A DNA stretch of 64,000 nt, from positions 1,302,001 to 1,366,000 of the forward strand of contig NZ_JACCBG010000001.1 of NCBI RefSeq assembly GCF_013409645.1, in the 5' to 3' direction. This DNA is from Nocardioides panaciterrulae. GTDB taxonomy: Bacteria > Actinomycetota > Actinomycetes > Propionibacteriales > Nocardioidaceae. The notes under the pieces were generated by a model that searched no databases, had not been told where the DNA came from, and saw nothing but the letters and a program-made list of their open reading frames with translations. This document shows, one piece after another, positions 51,035 to 60,062 of this stretch. Position 1 is the first letter of the stretch. Every line of letters begins with the position of its first letter. The translations under genes were made by a program, and so were the position numbers.

Positions 51035-52348
51035 ATGACCTCGACGCTGCCCACCGGCCCCTCGACCGGCACCTCGACCGGCACCTCCTCCGCGCCCGGC
51101 GGTCCCCGGCTGGACTCGGCCGCCGACGAGGACCGCCGGCGCGGCCTGCGCCGGATGCGGACCCTGGCCGTCTCGCTGCTGGCGCTGGCGGCGGTGGTGT
51201 ACGTCGCCACCCTGGACCGGGACGGGTTCTGGGGCTTCGTCAACAGCGGCGCGGAGGCCTCCATGGTCGGTGCGATCGCCGACTGGTTCGCGGTGACCGC
51301 GCTGTTCCGCCACCCGCTCGGGCTGCCGGTGCCGCACACGGCGCTGATCCCGCGGCGCAAGGACGAGCTCGGTCGCAGCCTCGAGGACTTCGTCGGGGAG
51401 AACTTCCTCGCCGAGGACATCATCCGCGACCGGATCGCCGCGGCGTCCATCTCGCGTCGGGTCGGTCGGTGGCTCTCCGAGCCCGCCCACGCGCGTCGCG
51501 TGGTCGACGAGGCCTCCGAGGTGGCGTCGATCGGGCTGTCGAAGGTCCGTGACGAGCACATCGCGGAGCTGGTCACCGAGGCGCTGGTGCCGCGGTTCCG
51601 CGAGGAGCCGATCGCCCCGCTGCTGGGCGGGCTGCTGCAGGAGGTGGTCCGCGACGACCTGCACCACGGCCTGGTCGACCTGACGCTGGCCGAGCTGCAC
51701 GCCTGGCTGGAGCGCAACCCCGAGACCGTGATCGAGATCCTCGGCGAGCGGGCGCCGTGGTGGGCCCCGACCCGCCTCAACGAGGCGGTCACCGCGCGCA
51801 TCCACCTCGAGCTGGTCCGGTGGGTGGGCGACATCCGCGACGACCCCCGCCACCACGCCCGCCAGGCGTTCGACTCGGTGCTGGCGCAGCTCGCCCACGA
51901 CCTGCTCTCCGACCCCGGGACCCAGGAGCGCACCGAGCGGCTCAAGGAGCGGCTGCTGGACCACCCGCAGGTCATCGAGTCCAGCATCTCGCTGTGGAAC
52001 GCGCTGCGCCGCGTGCTGCTCACCTCGCTGGGCGACCCCGAGGGGGCGGTGCGGCAGCGGATGCTGACCGAGCTGAGCCGGTTCGCGACGCGTCTGGACG
52101 CCGAGGAGGAGCTGCGCGACCGGCTGGACGGCTTCGCCGCCGATGTCGCCGTCTTCGCGGTGGACCGTTACGGGCGCGAGATCACCGCGGTCATCACGCA
52201 CACGGTGCAGCGCTGGGACGGCCGCGAGGCGGCCCGGAAGATCGAGCTGCACGTGGGCCGCGACCTGCAGTTCATCCGCATCAACGGCACGATCGTCGGC
52301 GGCCTGGTCGGCGTGCTCATCCACACCGGCTCGGTGCTGCTGGGCTGA
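51035..52348 (+). CDS. DUF445 family membrane protein
   Basis: 437 residues from ATG 51035, eight bases after GACACT, so it may be leaderless. A Thr/Ser/Gly-rich head is followed by a helix (TLAVSLLALAAVVYVATL), then GFVNSGAEASMVGAIADWFAVTALFRHPLGLPVPHTALIPRRKDELG, the core DUF445 signature. A long helical region (about residues 110-390) leads to a C-terminal helix, IRINGTIVGGLVGVLIHTGSVLLG. YjiN of E. coli belongs to this family. Function is unknown; it is an inner-membrane protein with a large soluble coiled portion. Confidence 0.93.
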   Translation: MTSTLPTGPSTGTSTGTSSAPGGPRLDSAADEDRRRGLRRMRTLAVSLLALAAVVYVATLDRDGFWGFVNSGAEASMVGAIADWFAVTALFRHPLGLPVPHTALIPRRKDELGRSLEDFVGENFLAEDIIRDRIAAASISRRVGRWLSEPAHARRVVDEASEVASIGLSKVRDEHIAELVTEALVPRFREEPIAPLLGGLLQEVVRDDLHHGLVDLTLAELHAWLERNPETVIEILGERAPWWAPTRLNEAVTARIHLELVRWVGDIRDDPRHHARQAFDSVLAQLAHDLLSDPGTQERTERLKERLLDHPQVIESSISLWNALRRVLLTSLGDPEGAVRQRMLTELSRFATRLDAEEELRDRLDGFAADVAVFAVDRYGREITAVITHTVQRWDGREAARKIELHVGRDLQFIRINGTIVGGLVGVLIHTGSVLLG

Positions 52349-52461
52349 CGTTTCCGCCCGGGCGGTGGGTGGTCCACCGTCGCCGGCGAGGAATCGGTGG
52401 ACAGCTCACCGCCCGGGCGGGCCCGTGGGCCGGACCGGGTGCCGTGACCGACAATGGGCGG

Positions 52462-52707
52462 GTGAGCACCCCCTTCGACGTCCCGATCCGCGACGACTCC
52501 ATCCGGCTCGGCCAGTTCCTGAAGCTGGCCAACCTGGTGGAGTCCGGGGCGGAGGCCAAGCCGCTGATCGCCGACGGCGCGGTCACGGTCAACGGCGAGG
52601 TCGAGACCCGGCGCGGCCGGCAGCTGGTCCTGGGCGACGTGGTCGGCCTGGCCGGGCAGGCGGCCCGCGTCGCCGAGGAGTCCGCGGGCGACGACCTGCC
52701 CTGGTGA
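52462..52707 (+). CDS. S4-domain RNA-binding protein
   Basis: 81 residues from GTG 52462, six bases after GACAAT, with no Shine-Dalgarno sequence; leaderless is likely. The S4 fold is clear: IRLGQFLKLANLVESGAEAKPLIADGAVTVNGEVETRRGRQLVLGDVV. It matches the YaaA/YbcJ group of small S4 proteins that bind structured RNA, often linked to ribosome biogenesis. It is followed by a cruciform-like terminator. Confidence 0.92.
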   Translation: MSTPFDVPIRDDSIRLGQFLKLANLVESGAEAKPLIADGAVTVNGEVETRRGRQLVLGDVVGLAGQAARVAEESAGDDLPW

Positions 52708-52769
52708 GACCGGCCGCGCGACGACGGCGCCAATGACGCCGCGCCTACGACGACACCGCGAACGACGAA

Positions 52770-52827
52770 CGCCGGGACGTCAGAGGAATCGGGGGCCGCA
52801 GCCCCCGGTCCGGATAACGTCCCGGCG
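52770..52827. terminator. Two-tier hairpin downstream of the S4 gene
   Basis: Outer arms CGCCGGGACGT (52770-52780) and ACGTCCCGGCG (52817-52827) are perfect complements. They enclose an inner hairpin CGGGGGC-CGCA-GCCCCCG (52790-52807). It sits between the convergent S4 and FKBP genes, as expected for a bidirectional terminator. Confidence 0.65.
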
Positions 52828-52894
52828 CGTCGCCCCGGCGCCCTCTCCCGGCCCACAGGCCGGAGCCCGAGCGGGCCGGGGAGCGGGGTGGCGC

Positions 52895-53263
52895 TCAGCT
52901 CACGCCGAGCAGGTCCACCACGAAGATCAGCGTCTCGCCGGGCTTGATGACCCCGCCGGCCCCGCGGTCGCCGTACCCGAGGTGCGGGGGGATGACCAGC
53001 TGGCGGCGGCCGCCGACCTTCATGCCCTGGACGCCCTGGTCCCAGCCGGCGATGACCTGGCCGACCCCGAGCCGGAACCGCAGCGGCTCGCCCCGGTTGT
53101 AGGACGCGTCGAACTCCTCGCCGGTGGAGTGCGCGACCCCGACGTAGTGGACCGAGACGGTGCTGCCGGCCGTGGCCTCGGCGCCCTCACCCTCGGTGAC
53201 CTCGGTGACCACCAGGTCGGCGGGCGGCTCGAAGTCGGGGAAGTCGATCTCGGGCTTGTCCAT
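52895..53263 (-). CDS. FKBP-type peptidyl-prolyl cis-trans isomerase
   Basis: 122 residues from ATG 53263, with GAGAGGA upstream and a TAGGGT hexamer about 35 bases before the start. The single FKBP domain is complete: VSVHYVGVAHSTGEEFDASYNRGEPLRFRLGVGQVIAGWDQGVQGMKVGGRRQLVIPPHLGYGDRG and ETLIFVVDLL. It has no signal peptide, so it is a cytoplasmic isomerase that speeds proline isomerisation in protein folding. The gene stands alone. Confidence 0.95.
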   Translation of the reverse strand: MDKPEIDFPDFEPPADLVVTEVTEGEGAEATAGSTVSVHYVGVAHSTGEEFDASYNRGEPLRFRLGVGQVIAGWDQGVQGMKVGGRRQLVIPPHLGYGDRGAGGVIKPGETLIFVVDLLGVS

Positions 53264-53307
53264 GTTGTCCTCTCGCAGGGGGTTGGTCGGGCCACCCTAA
53301 CGAGGGG

Positions 53308-53325
53308 CCGGTCGCCGGCGACCGG
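53308..53325. terminator. 18-base palindrome downstream of the CBS gene
   Basis: CCGGTCGC followed by CGGCGACCGG makes a perfect self-complementary 18-mer, 28 bases past the stop of the CBS gene on the minus strand. It probably ends that transcript. A TAGGGT -10-like hexamer for the FKBP gene lies just beyond it (forward ACCCTA at 53294-53299). Confidence 0.45.
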
Positions 53326-53353
53326 GGGAGTGGAGCTGCCGGCGCGGGGCGGC

Positions 53354-53785
53354 TCAGGCCCGGTGCAGGTAGTTGTCGAGCTGGTCGCGCTCGAACTGCA
53401 GCTGGTCGATCCGGTGCTTGACCACGTCGCCGATGCTGATGATGCCGACCAGCCGGTCGCCCTCGACGACCGGCACATGCCGCACCCGGTGCTCGGTCAT
53501 GGTCTTCATCAGGTCCTCCAGAGAGGTGTCCCGGTGGCAGGTCTCGACCTCGGCGGTCATGATCGCCCGGACCGTGTTGTTGACGACCGTGCCGTCCTGG
53601 TGCAGGTGGCGCACCACGTCGCGCTCGCTGACGATGCCCTCCACCGTGCTGCCGTCGCCGCTGACGATGAGCGCGCCGACGTTGTGCTCGTGGAGTAGGG
53701 CGATCAGCTCACGCACCCCGGCGTCCGGGGCGATCGTGACCACGTCGTGACGGGGCTTGGCCTTGAGTACGTCGCCGATCCGCAT
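53354..53785 (-). CDS. Two-CBS-domain protein
   Basis: 143 residues from ATG 53785, with GGAGG upstream. Two CBS motifs fill the protein: VVTIAPDAGVRELIALLHEHNVGALIVSGDGSTVEGIVSERDVVRHL and CHRDTSLEDLMKTMTEHRVRHVPVVEGDRLVGIISIGDVVKHRI. A helical end (DQLQFERDQLDNYLHRA) follows. CBS pairs bind adenosine nucleotides and sense energy state. Mycobacterial Hrp1 is a comparable stand-alone two-CBS protein, but orthology is not shown. It has no operon partner. Confidence 0.93.
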   Translation of the reverse strand: MRIGDVLKAKPRHDVVTIAPDAGVRELIALLHEHNVGALIVSGDGSTVEGIVSERDVVRHLHQDGTVVNNTVRAIMTAEVETCHRDTSLEDLMKTMTEHRVRHVPVVEGDRLVGIISIGDVVKHRIDQLQFERDQLDNYLHRA

Positions 53786-53921
53786 CGCGCTACCTCCGCC
53801 TGGTCAGGTGCGAGTGGGTGTGCCTCCGACGCTACTCGCGCGGCCGGCCCGAGGCGCAGGAACACGCCCGCCTCACCGGAACGAGGGACGGGTCAGGGTC
53901 GCCGGGACGCGGGCGCGCCGG

Positions 53922-54800
53922 TCAGCGCGGCCGGCGGTCGCGCAGGTCGGAGACCGAGCCGGGCCGGTGCGGCCGCGAGTCGGGGTCGTCGTCGTCGTGG
54001 GGCAGCGTGCCGAGGAAGCCGAGCGCAGCCTCGTGCAGGTGCCCGTTGGAGGCCAGCGCGTTGCCGCCGAACGGCCCGTCGGTCCCCGCCAGCGAGGTGA
54101 AGCGGCCGCCGGCCTCCCGGACGATCACGTCGAGCGCGGCCATGTCGTAGACCTCGAGCTCGGGCTCGGCGGCCAGGTCGACGGCGCCCTCGGCGAGCAG
54201 CATGTAGGACCAGAAGTCGCCGTACGCCCGGGTGCGCCAGCAGCGCCGGGTGAGCGACACGAAGTCCTCGAGCCGGCCGCGCTCGTCCCACCCCGACAGC
54301 GAGGAGTAGGCGAACGACGCGTCCTCGAGCCGCCGCACGTCGGAGACCTGGCAGCGGGTCGCCTTCAGCAGCGAACGACCGGTCCAGGCCCCGTTGCCGA
54401 GGGAGGCCCACCAGCGGCGCTGCAGCAGCGGCGCCGACACCACGCCGAGCACCACCGTCTCGTCGACCACCAGCGAGATCAGCGTGGCCCAGACCGGCAC
54501 GCCGCGGACGAAGTTCTTGGTGCCGTCGATCGGGTCGATCACCCATCGGCGCTGGCTGTGCCCGCTGGTGCCCTGCTCCTCGCCGGTGACCGCGTCGCGC
54601 GACCGCACCCGCGAGAGCGTACGGCGGATGCTCTGCTCGACCGCCTGGTCGGCGTCGGTGACGGGAGTCAGGTCCGGCTTGGTCATGACGTGCAGGTCGA
54701 GCGCCTTGAACCGGTCGGTGGTGATGGAGTCGGCGTCGTCGGCCAGGAGGTGCGCGAGGCGCAGGTCGTCGGTGTAGTCGGTCGCACCCGGGGTCGGCAT
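53922..54800 (-). CDS. hisN: Histidinol-phosphatase, inositol-monophosphatase-like (HisN)
   Basis: 292 residues from ATG 54800, seven bases after TAGCCT, so probably leaderless. Li-sensitive phosphatase motifs: TKPDLTPVTDADQAVE, GEEQGTS (metal Glu), WVIDPIDGTKNFVRG (DPxDGT) and YDMAALDVIVREAGG with SLAG for the last metal Asp. The length and the FAYSSLSGWDE and CWRTRAYGDFWSYMLLAEGAVD segments match the actinobacterial histidinol-phosphatase HisN rather than IMPase. It removes phosphate from histidinol phosphate in the penultimate part of histidine synthesis. Confidence 0.9.
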   Translation of the reverse strand: MPTPGATDYTDDLRLAHLLADDADSITTDRFKALDLHVMTKPDLTPVTDADQAVEQSIRRTLSRVRSRDAVTGEEQGTSGHSQRRWVIDPIDGTKNFVRGVPVWATLISLVVDETVVLGVVSAPLLQRRWWASLGNGAWTGRSLLKATRCQVSDVRRLEDASFAYSSLSGWDERGRLEDFVSLTRRCWRTRAYGDFWSYMLLAEGAVDLAAEPELEVYDMAALDVIVREAGGRFTSLAGTDGPFGGNALASNGHLHEAALGFLGTLPHDDDDPDSRPHRPGSVSDLRDRRPR

Positions 54801-54902
54801 GGGCCACAGGCTATGCCCCACGACCGTGCGGCAGCCGCCGGCCACGGGCAGCGTGTCCGGCGGCGGTCTCAGGGTGCGCGCAGGAGCCGGCCGGGAGCGG
54901 GG

Positions 54903-55892
54903 TCAGTACGCCGGCTCGCTGCGCGCGGCCAGCAGCCGGCGGAACGACTCCACCCGGTCCGGGTCGGCCGCGCCGGAGGCGACGGCCAGGTCGAGCCCGC
55001 ACTCGGGCTCGCCGGCGCCGTGCGTGCAGCCGCGGGAGCACTCCCCGGTCAGCTCGTCGAGATCGGGGAAGGCTCCGATGAGCTGACCGGGCCGCACGTG
55101 GGCGAGCCCGAAGGACCGGATGCCGGGGGTATCGACGATCCAGCCGGCACCGTCGGGCAGCGCCAGCATGAACGCCGAGGTCGAGGTGTGCCGGCCTCGC
55201 CCGGTGACCGCGTTCACCACGCCCACCTGGCGGTCGGCCGCCGGCACCAGCGCGTTGACCAGCGTCGACTTGCCGACGCCGCTGTGGCCCAGCAGCACGC
55301 TGGTCCGCCCGTGCAGCCGCTCGCGGAGCGCGTCGAGGTCGCCGCCCTTGCGGGTCACCACCCACGGCACGCCGAGGGAGCGGTACGTCGAGAGCAGCGT
55401 CTCGGGGTCGGCCAGGTCGGACTTGGTCAGGCACAGCAGCGGCTGCATGCCCGCGTCGTACGCCGCCACCAGCGCGCGGTCGATCAGCCGCGGCCGGGGC
55501 TCGGGGTCGGCCAGCGCGGTGACGACCACGAGCTGGTCGGCGTTGGAGACGATGACCCGCTCGACCGGGTCGTCGTCGTCGGCGGTGCGCCGCAGCACCG
55601 TCCGGCGCTCGGCCACCTCCACGATCCGGGCCAGCGAGCCGTCGGCGCCGGAGGTGTCGCCGACCGCGCGGACGCGGTCGCCGACGACGACCCCCTTGCG
55701 CCCCAGCGGCCGCGCCTTCATCGCCATCACCGTGGCGTCGTCGACGAGCAGCGTGTAGCGGCCGCGGTCGACGGTGACGACCACGCCGTCGACGGCGTCC
55801 TCGTAGCTGGGACGCTCCTTGGTGCGGGGGCGGGTGTGGCGGCGGGGACGCTCGTAGTGCTCGTGGTCGTGCTCGGTGTACCGGCCGCTCAT
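54903..55892 (-). CDS. rsgA: Ribosome small subunit-dependent GTPase A
   Basis: 329 residues; the ATG overlaps the aroA stop (ATGA). Circularly permuted GTPase: an OB-fold start ([15 protein letters not shown]), G4 LCLTKSDL ahead of G1 [14 protein letters not shown], then G3 [11 protein letters not shown]. The zinc knuckle is [14 protein letters not shown] near the C-terminus. A His/Arg-rich tail of about 35 residues at the N-terminus is specific to this branch. RsgA checks late 30S subunit maturation. Cotranscribed with aroA, as in many actinobacteria. Confidence 0.95.
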   Translation of the reverse strand: MSGRYTEHDHEHYERPRRHTRPRTKERPSYEDAVDGVVVTVDRGRYTLLVDDATVMAMKARPLGRKGVVVGDRVRAVGDTSGADGSLARIVEVAERRTVLRRTADDDDPVERVIVSNADQLVVVTALADPEPRPRLIDRALVAAYDAGMQPLLCLTKSDLADPETLLSTYRSLGVPWVVTRKGGDLDALRERLHGRTSVLLGHSGVGKSTLVNALVPAADRQVGVVNAVTGRGRHTSTSAFMLALPDGAGWIVDTPGIRSFGLAHVRPGQLIGAFPDLDELTGECSRGCTHGAGEPECGLDLAVASGAADPDRVESFRRLLAARSEPAY

Positions 55893-57223
55893 CCGCGGGC
55901 CCCCGCCGGCTCCACGAGGCGGGACCAGAGGCCGGCGAAGTCGGGGAAGGTCTTGCCGGTGGTGGCGATGTTCTCGACCTCGACGCCGTCGACGGCCGCG
56001 CCGACGATCACGCCGGCATGGGCCATCCGGTGGTCGGCGTAGGTGTGGAAGACCCCGCCGTGCAGGGTGGCGGGCCGCAGGCTCAGGCCGTCGGGATGCT
56101 CGGTCACGTCGGCGCCGAGCCCGCCCAGCTCCGCCGCGAGCGCCGCCAGCCGGTCGGTCTCGTGGGCGCGGATGTGGGCGATGCCGCGCAGGTGGGAGGG
56201 GGAGGAGGCCACCGCGCAGAGCGCGGCCACCGCGGGTGCGAGCTCGCCCACGTCGTGCAGGTCGACGTCGATGCCCTCCAGGGCGTCGGGGCCGGTGACC
56301 CGGAGGCCCTCCTCGACATGGTCGACCCGACAGCCCATCCGGGCGAGGATCTCGCGCAGGGCGTCGCCGGCCTGGGTGGTGTGCCGCGGCCAGTCGCGCA
56401 CGACGACCGAGCCCCCGGACACGGCGGCGAGCGCCAGGAACGGCGCCGCGTTGGACAGGTCGGGCTCGATCCGGTGGTCGACCGGGCGGATCGGCCCGGG
56501 GGCCACCACCCACCGGTTCGCGCCGCCGCCGGCGGCGGGATCGTCGACCTGGACGCCGTGCTCGCGCAGCATCGCCACCGTCATGTCGATGTGGGGCAGC
56601 GACGGCACCGGCTTGCCGTCGTGGCGGACGTCGACGCCGCGTTCGTAGCGGGCGCCCGCGAGCAGCAGCGCCGAGATGAACTGCGAGGAGGCCGAGGCGT
56701 CGACGACCACCGTGCCGCCGGCCACCGAACCGCTGCCGTGCACGACGAAGGGCAACGCGCCGCGACCGCCGTCCTCGATGCGGACGCCGAGGCCGCGCAG
56801 CGCGGCGAGCACCTCGCCGATCGGGCGGCTGCGCATGTGCGGGTCGCCGTCGAAGGCGACCCGGGCCGTGGACAGCGCCGCGACCGGCGGCACGAAGCGC
56901 ATGACCGTGCCGGCCAGGCCGCAGTCGACGGCCGCGTCCCGGTCGAACCGGCCCGGGGTGACCCGCCAGTCCGCGCCCGAGGTGTCCACCGAGGAGCCGA
57001 GCGCGGTCAGGGCGGCGGCCATCAGCGTCGTGTCGCGCGAGCGCAGCGCGCCCCCGACGGTGGACGGGCCGTCGGCCAGCGCGGCCAGCACCAGCGCACG
57101 GTTGGTGAGCGACTTGCTGCCGGGCAGCGCCACCGTCAGGTCGACCGGCTCCCGCACGCGCGGCGCCGGCCAGGGGTCGGGCACGCCCGACCCGGTGCAG
57201 GGCTCACTCCGGGGCTGGCTCAC
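55889..57223 (-). CDS. aroA: 3-phosphoshikimate 1-carboxyvinyltransferase (EPSP synthase)
   Basis: 444 residues from GTG 57223. The substrate loop [20 protein letters not shown] is present, with [31 protein letters not shown] and [19 protein letters not shown]. The C-terminal signature is [24 protein letters not shown] and [22 protein letters not shown]. It joins PEP to shikimate-3-phosphate in aromatic amino-acid synthesis. The length is normal. The stop overlaps the rsgA start by four bases. Confidence 0.96.
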   Translation of the reverse strand: MSQPRSEPCTGSGVPDPWPAPRVREPVDLTVALPGSKSLTNRALVLAALADGPSTVGGALRSRDTTLMAAALTALGSSVDTSGADWRVTPGRFDRDAAVDCGLAGTVMRFVPPVAALSTARVAFDGDPHMRSRPIGEVLAALRGLGVRIEDGGRGALPFVVHGSGSVAGGTVVVDASASSQFISALLLAGARYERGVDVRHDGKPVPSLPHIDMTVAMLREHGVQVDDPAAGGGANRWVVAPGPIRPVDHRIEPDLSNAAPFLALAAVSGGSVVVRDWPRHTTQAGDALREILARMGCRVDHVEEGLRVTGPDALEGIDVDLHDVGELAPAVAALCAVASSPSHLRGIAHIRAHETDRLAALAAELGGLGADVTEHPDGLSLRPATLHGGVFHTYADHRMAHAGVIVGAAVDGVEVENIATTGKTFPDFAGLWSRLVEPAGARG

Positions 57224-57266
57224 CGCGCCAGCCTAGAGGGTTGCGGGGCGAGCCGGGCGCGGCGCG

Positions 57267-57797
57267 TCAGCCGACCTTCGCCTTGGCGAGCTTCGCCTCC
57301 CGGCGGGCCGACTGTGCGAAGTGCCGGCCCTCGCGGCGGGCGTCCCGGGCGGCGCGGCGGGCGCGCCACGCGACGCCGGGCTTCCCGTCGGTGTCGCCGG
57401 CGGCGATGATCAGGCCGCCCAGCATCGAGACGTTCTTGAAGAAGTGCAGCTGCTGCTGGGCGCGGTCCCCCTTGTCCTCGACCTCCCAGAACCGGTGGCC
57501 GGCGGCGGTCGTCGGGACCAGCGAGGCGGCCAGCACCAGGGCGGACAGCCGGGGCGCGCGGCCGGTGGCCAGGGCGGCGGCGGCGCCGAGCTGGGCCACC
57601 GCGTTGATCCGCACCAGCGTCACCGGGTCCTCCGGGATCGGCAGCTGGGGCACGGCCTTGCGGGCCATGGGCACCACCTTCTCGGTGATCGGTCCGGCCT
57701 TGCCGGCCAGCATCGTCGCGTTGCGCAGGGCGTTGACGCCGCCGACCACGAACATGGACGCGAGCATCGGGCGGGCGATCGTTCGGCTCAGGGTCAT
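57267..57797 (-). CDS. DoxX family membrane protein
   Basis: 176 residues from ATG 57797. LSRTIARPMLASMFVVGGVNALRNA and VTLVRINAVAQLGAAAALATGRAPRLSALVLAASLVPTTAAGHRFWEVEDKGDRAQQQLHFFKNVSMLGGLIIAAG form the four-helix DoxX fold. The last 35 residues are strongly basic (RRAARDARREGRHFAQSARREAKLAKAKVG) and cytoplasmic. DoxX proteins have been linked to membrane oxidoreductase complexes and thiol stress; the role here is not known. It is divergent from the SRAP gene with 100 bases between. Confidence 0.92.
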   Translation of the reverse strand: MTLSRTIARPMLASMFVVGGVNALRNATMLAGKAGPITEKVVPMARKAVPQLPIPEDPVTLVRINAVAQLGAAAALATGRAPRLSALVLAASLVPTTAAGHRFWEVEDKGDRAQQQLHFFKNVSMLGGLIIAAGDTDGKPGVAWRARRAARDARREGRHFAQSARREAKLAKAKVG

Positions 57798-57897
57798 GGC
57801 TCTAGTTCTACCCCGTTCCCCTCACGACGATGCGTCACCGGCCGCGGGAGACCGCGAAGTGGGACGCGCGTCGCCGCCACACCCTAGGCTTCCTGGC

Positions 57898-58662
57898 ATG
57901 TGTGGTCGCTACGCCTCGAGCCGGCGCCCGGAGGACCTCGTCGAGGAGTTCGAGATCGAGGAGAACCGGGTCGCCGCGCCGCTGGAGCCGGACTACAACG
58001 TGGCGCCCACCAAGGAGGTGTACGCCGTGGTCGAGCGGCCGCCTCGCGCGCCCGGCGACGGCCCGCCCGAGCCCGCGGCCCGGCAGCTGCGGGTGGTGCG
58101 CTGGGGACTGGTGCCGTCCTGGGCGAAGGACCCGTCCATCGGCAACCGGCTGATCAACGCCCGGATGGAGACCGTGGCGGAGAAGCCGGCGTACAAGCGG
58201 GCCTTCGCCAGGCGTCGCTGCCTGCTGCCCGCGGACGGCTACTTCGAGTGGTACCCGACCGAGCAGCACACCTTGGCCGGCAAGCCGCGCAAGCAGCCCT
58301 TCTTCATCCGTCCCACCGACGGCGGGGTGCTGGCGATGGCGGGGCTGTACGAGATCTGGCGCGACCCCACCCGGGCGGACGACGACCCGGAGCGCTACCG
58401 CTGGACCTGCACCGTGCTGACCACCCAGGCGGAGGACGCCGTGGGCCGCATCCACGACCGGATGCCGCTGGCCGTGGAGCGGGAGCGCTGGGACCGCTGG
58501 CTGGACCCGACGGTCGCGGACCGCGACGACCTGCTCGGCCTGCTCGTGCCCGCCGCCCCGGGCCGGCTCGAGGCGTTCCCCGTGTCCACCGCGGTCAGCA
58601 ACGTGCGCAACAACGGCCCCCAGCTGATCGAGCCGATCCCGCCCGAGGAGGCGATGGCGTGA
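57898..58662 (+). CDS. SOS response-associated peptidase (SRAP, YedK/HMCES-like)
   Basis: 254 residues from ATG 57898, seven bases after TAGGCT (leaderless arrangement). MCGRYAS exposes the catalytic Cys2. YNVAPTKEVYAVV holds the conserved Asn, LPADGYFEWYP the Glu, and RIHDRMPLAVE the His. WGLVPSWAKDPSIGNRLINARMET is the DNA-binding region. SRAP proteins trap abasic sites in single-stranded DNA by a thiazolidine link. The gene overlaps the next by four bases. No LexA box was seen upstream. Confidence 0.95.
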   Translation: MCGRYASSRRPEDLVEEFEIEENRVAAPLEPDYNVAPTKEVYAVVERPPRAPGDGPPEPAARQLRVVRWGLVPSWAKDPSIGNRLINARMETVAEKPAYKRAFARRRCLLPADGYFEWYPTEQHTLAGKPRKQPFFIRPTDGGVLAMAGLYEIWRDPTRADDDPERYRWTCTVLTTQAEDAVGRIHDRMPLAVERERWDRWLDPTVADRDDLLGLLVPAAPGRLEAFPVSTAVSNVRNNGPQLIEPIPPEEAMA

Positions 58663-59330
58663 CCACCGAGCTCCGAGTCCCCACCCCGCACGGCGAGGCG
58701 CGGCTGGTCACCAGCCGCTCGCGGCACCCGGTGGCCACGCTGCTCCTCAGCCACGGCGCGGGGGCGGGCATCGACACCGCGGACCTCGAGGCGCTCGCCG
58801 GGAACCTGCCGCGGCACGGGATCACGGTGGTCCGCCTCGAGCAGCCCTGGAAGGTCGCGGGCAAGCGGGTGGCCACCCGGCCCTCGTCGCTCGACGACGC
58901 CCTGGTCGCCGCCGCCAACCGGCTACGCACCCGAACCCCCCTGGTCGTCGGCGGCCGCTCGGCCGGCGCCCGCTCGGCCGCCCGTTGCGCGCGCCAGCTC
59001 GGCGCGGCGGGGTGCCTGGCGCTGTCGTTCCCGCTGCACCCGGTCGGCCACCCCGAGAAGTCGCGCCTCGAGGAGCTGCGGGCCGCCCGGGTCCCGACCC
59101 TGGTGGTGCAGGGGGAGAACGACGTGATGGGCCGCCCCGAGGAGTTCCCGTCGGACGTCGACCTGGCGGTCGTGCCGAACGCCGACCACGGCCTGAAGGT
59201 GCCCGTGCGCGGCGAGGTGACCCAGCACGAGGCGCTCGGGATCGTGGTGGAGGCGACCCTGGAGTGGCTGGTGCGCGAGGTCGTCGGTGAGGGCCCGGCC
59301 GGCGGCGCCGCCGGAGCGGTGCGCGGGTGA
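58659..59330 (+). CDS. Alpha/beta hydrolase family protein
   Basis: 223 residues from GTG 58659, overlapping the SRAP stop (GTGA). The nucleophile elbow is VGGRSAGARSA (G-x-S-x-G with Ser in GRSAG). LLLSHGAGAGIDTADLEALAGNLPRHGITVVRLEQPW is the oxyanion and N-terminal part. VVQGENDVMGRPEEF provides the acid Asp and NADHGLKVP the His. This matches the KANL3/Tex30-like hydrolase group found beside SRAP genes in actinobacteria. The substrate is unknown. Confidence 0.9.
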   Translation: MTTELRVPTPHGEARLVTSRSRHPVATLLLSHGAGAGIDTADLEALAGNLPRHGITVVRLEQPWKVAGKRVATRPSSLDDALVAAANRLRTRTPLVVGGRSAGARSAARCARQLGAAGCLALSFPLHPVGHPEKSRLEELRAARVPTLVVQGENDVMGRPEEFPSDVDLAVVPNADHGLKVPVRGEVTQHEALGIVVEATLEWLVREVVGEGPAGGAAGAVRG

Positions 59331-59334
59331 GCGG

Positions 59335-59360
59335 GGAATGACCCGGCCCCGCGTCGTGTT
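59335..59360 (+). promoter_or_regulatory. Sigma-R/SigH-type promoter of the sigR operon
   Basis: GGAAT (59335-59339) and GTT (59358-59360) are separated by exactly 18 bases, the consensus of promoters read by SigR of Streptomyces and SigH of mycobacteria. A housekeeping-like TAGACT (59413-59418) lies further down, eight bases before the ATG. The operon therefore seems to have an autoregulated and a constitutive promoter. Confidence 0.85.
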
Positions 59361-59426
59361 GGGAACGACGTGCTTGCCACTCTCGAACCTGCACCCACGC
59401 CCGCTGGGTCCCTAGACTGGGATGCG

Positions 59427-60062
59427 ATGACTGACTCCCTGAACATCCCCGACGAGGTCGTGGACCCCGCCACGGAGACCGACGAGCAGCGCTCGGCCCG
59501 TTTCGAGCGTGACGCGCTGCCGTTCCTCGACCAGCTCTACTCGGCCGCGATGCGGATGACCCGCAACCCCGCGGACGCCGAGGACCTGGTGCAGGAGACC
59601 TTCGCGAAGGCCTACTCGTCCTTCCACCAGTTCCGCCCGGGCACCAACCTCAAGGCGTGGCTGTACCGGATCCTGACCAACACCTTCATCAACACCTACC
59701 GCAAGAAGCAGCGCCAGCCTCAGCAGTCGATGGCCGAGGACGTCGAGGACTGGCAGCTCGCGCGGGCGGAGTCGCACTCCTCGACCGGGCTGCGGTCGGC
59801 GGAGATGGAGGCGCTCGAGCACCTGCCCGACTCGCAGGTCAAGGACGCGCTGCAGCGACTTCCCGAGGAGTTCCGGCTGGCGGTCTACCTCGCGGACGTC
59901 GAGGGATTCGCCTACAAGGAGATCGCCGAGATCATGGAGACCCCCATCGGCACCGTCATGTCCCGGTTGCACCGGGGCCGCAGGCAGCTGCGGGACATGC
60001 TCTCGGACTACGTGCGGACCAACGACCTGCTGTCGGCCGGCCACGAGGGAGGCAAGTCGTGA
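59427..60062 (+). CDS. sigR: ECF sigma factor of the SigR/SigH (thiol-oxidative stress) family
   Basis: 211 residues from ATG 59427. Region 2: [66 protein letters not shown]. Region 4: [48 protein letters not shown]. Both are near-diagnostic for SigR/SigH. An in-frame GTG at 59370 would give a 19-residue longer form that could be made only from the upstream sigma-R promoter, whose expected start lies two to four bases before it. The stop overlaps the rsrA start. The regulon normally includes thioredoxins and mycothiol genes. Confidence 0.95.
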   Translation: MTDSLNIPDEVVDPATETDEQRSARFERDALPFLDQLYSAAMRMTRNPADAEDLVQETFAKAYSSFHQFRPGTNLKAWLYRILTNTFINTYRKKQRQPQQSMAEDVEDWQLARAESHSSTGLRSAEMEALEHLPDSQVKDALQRLPEEFRLAVYLADVEGFAYKEIAEIMETPIGTVMSRLHRGRRQLRDMLSDYVRTNDLLSAGHEGGKS

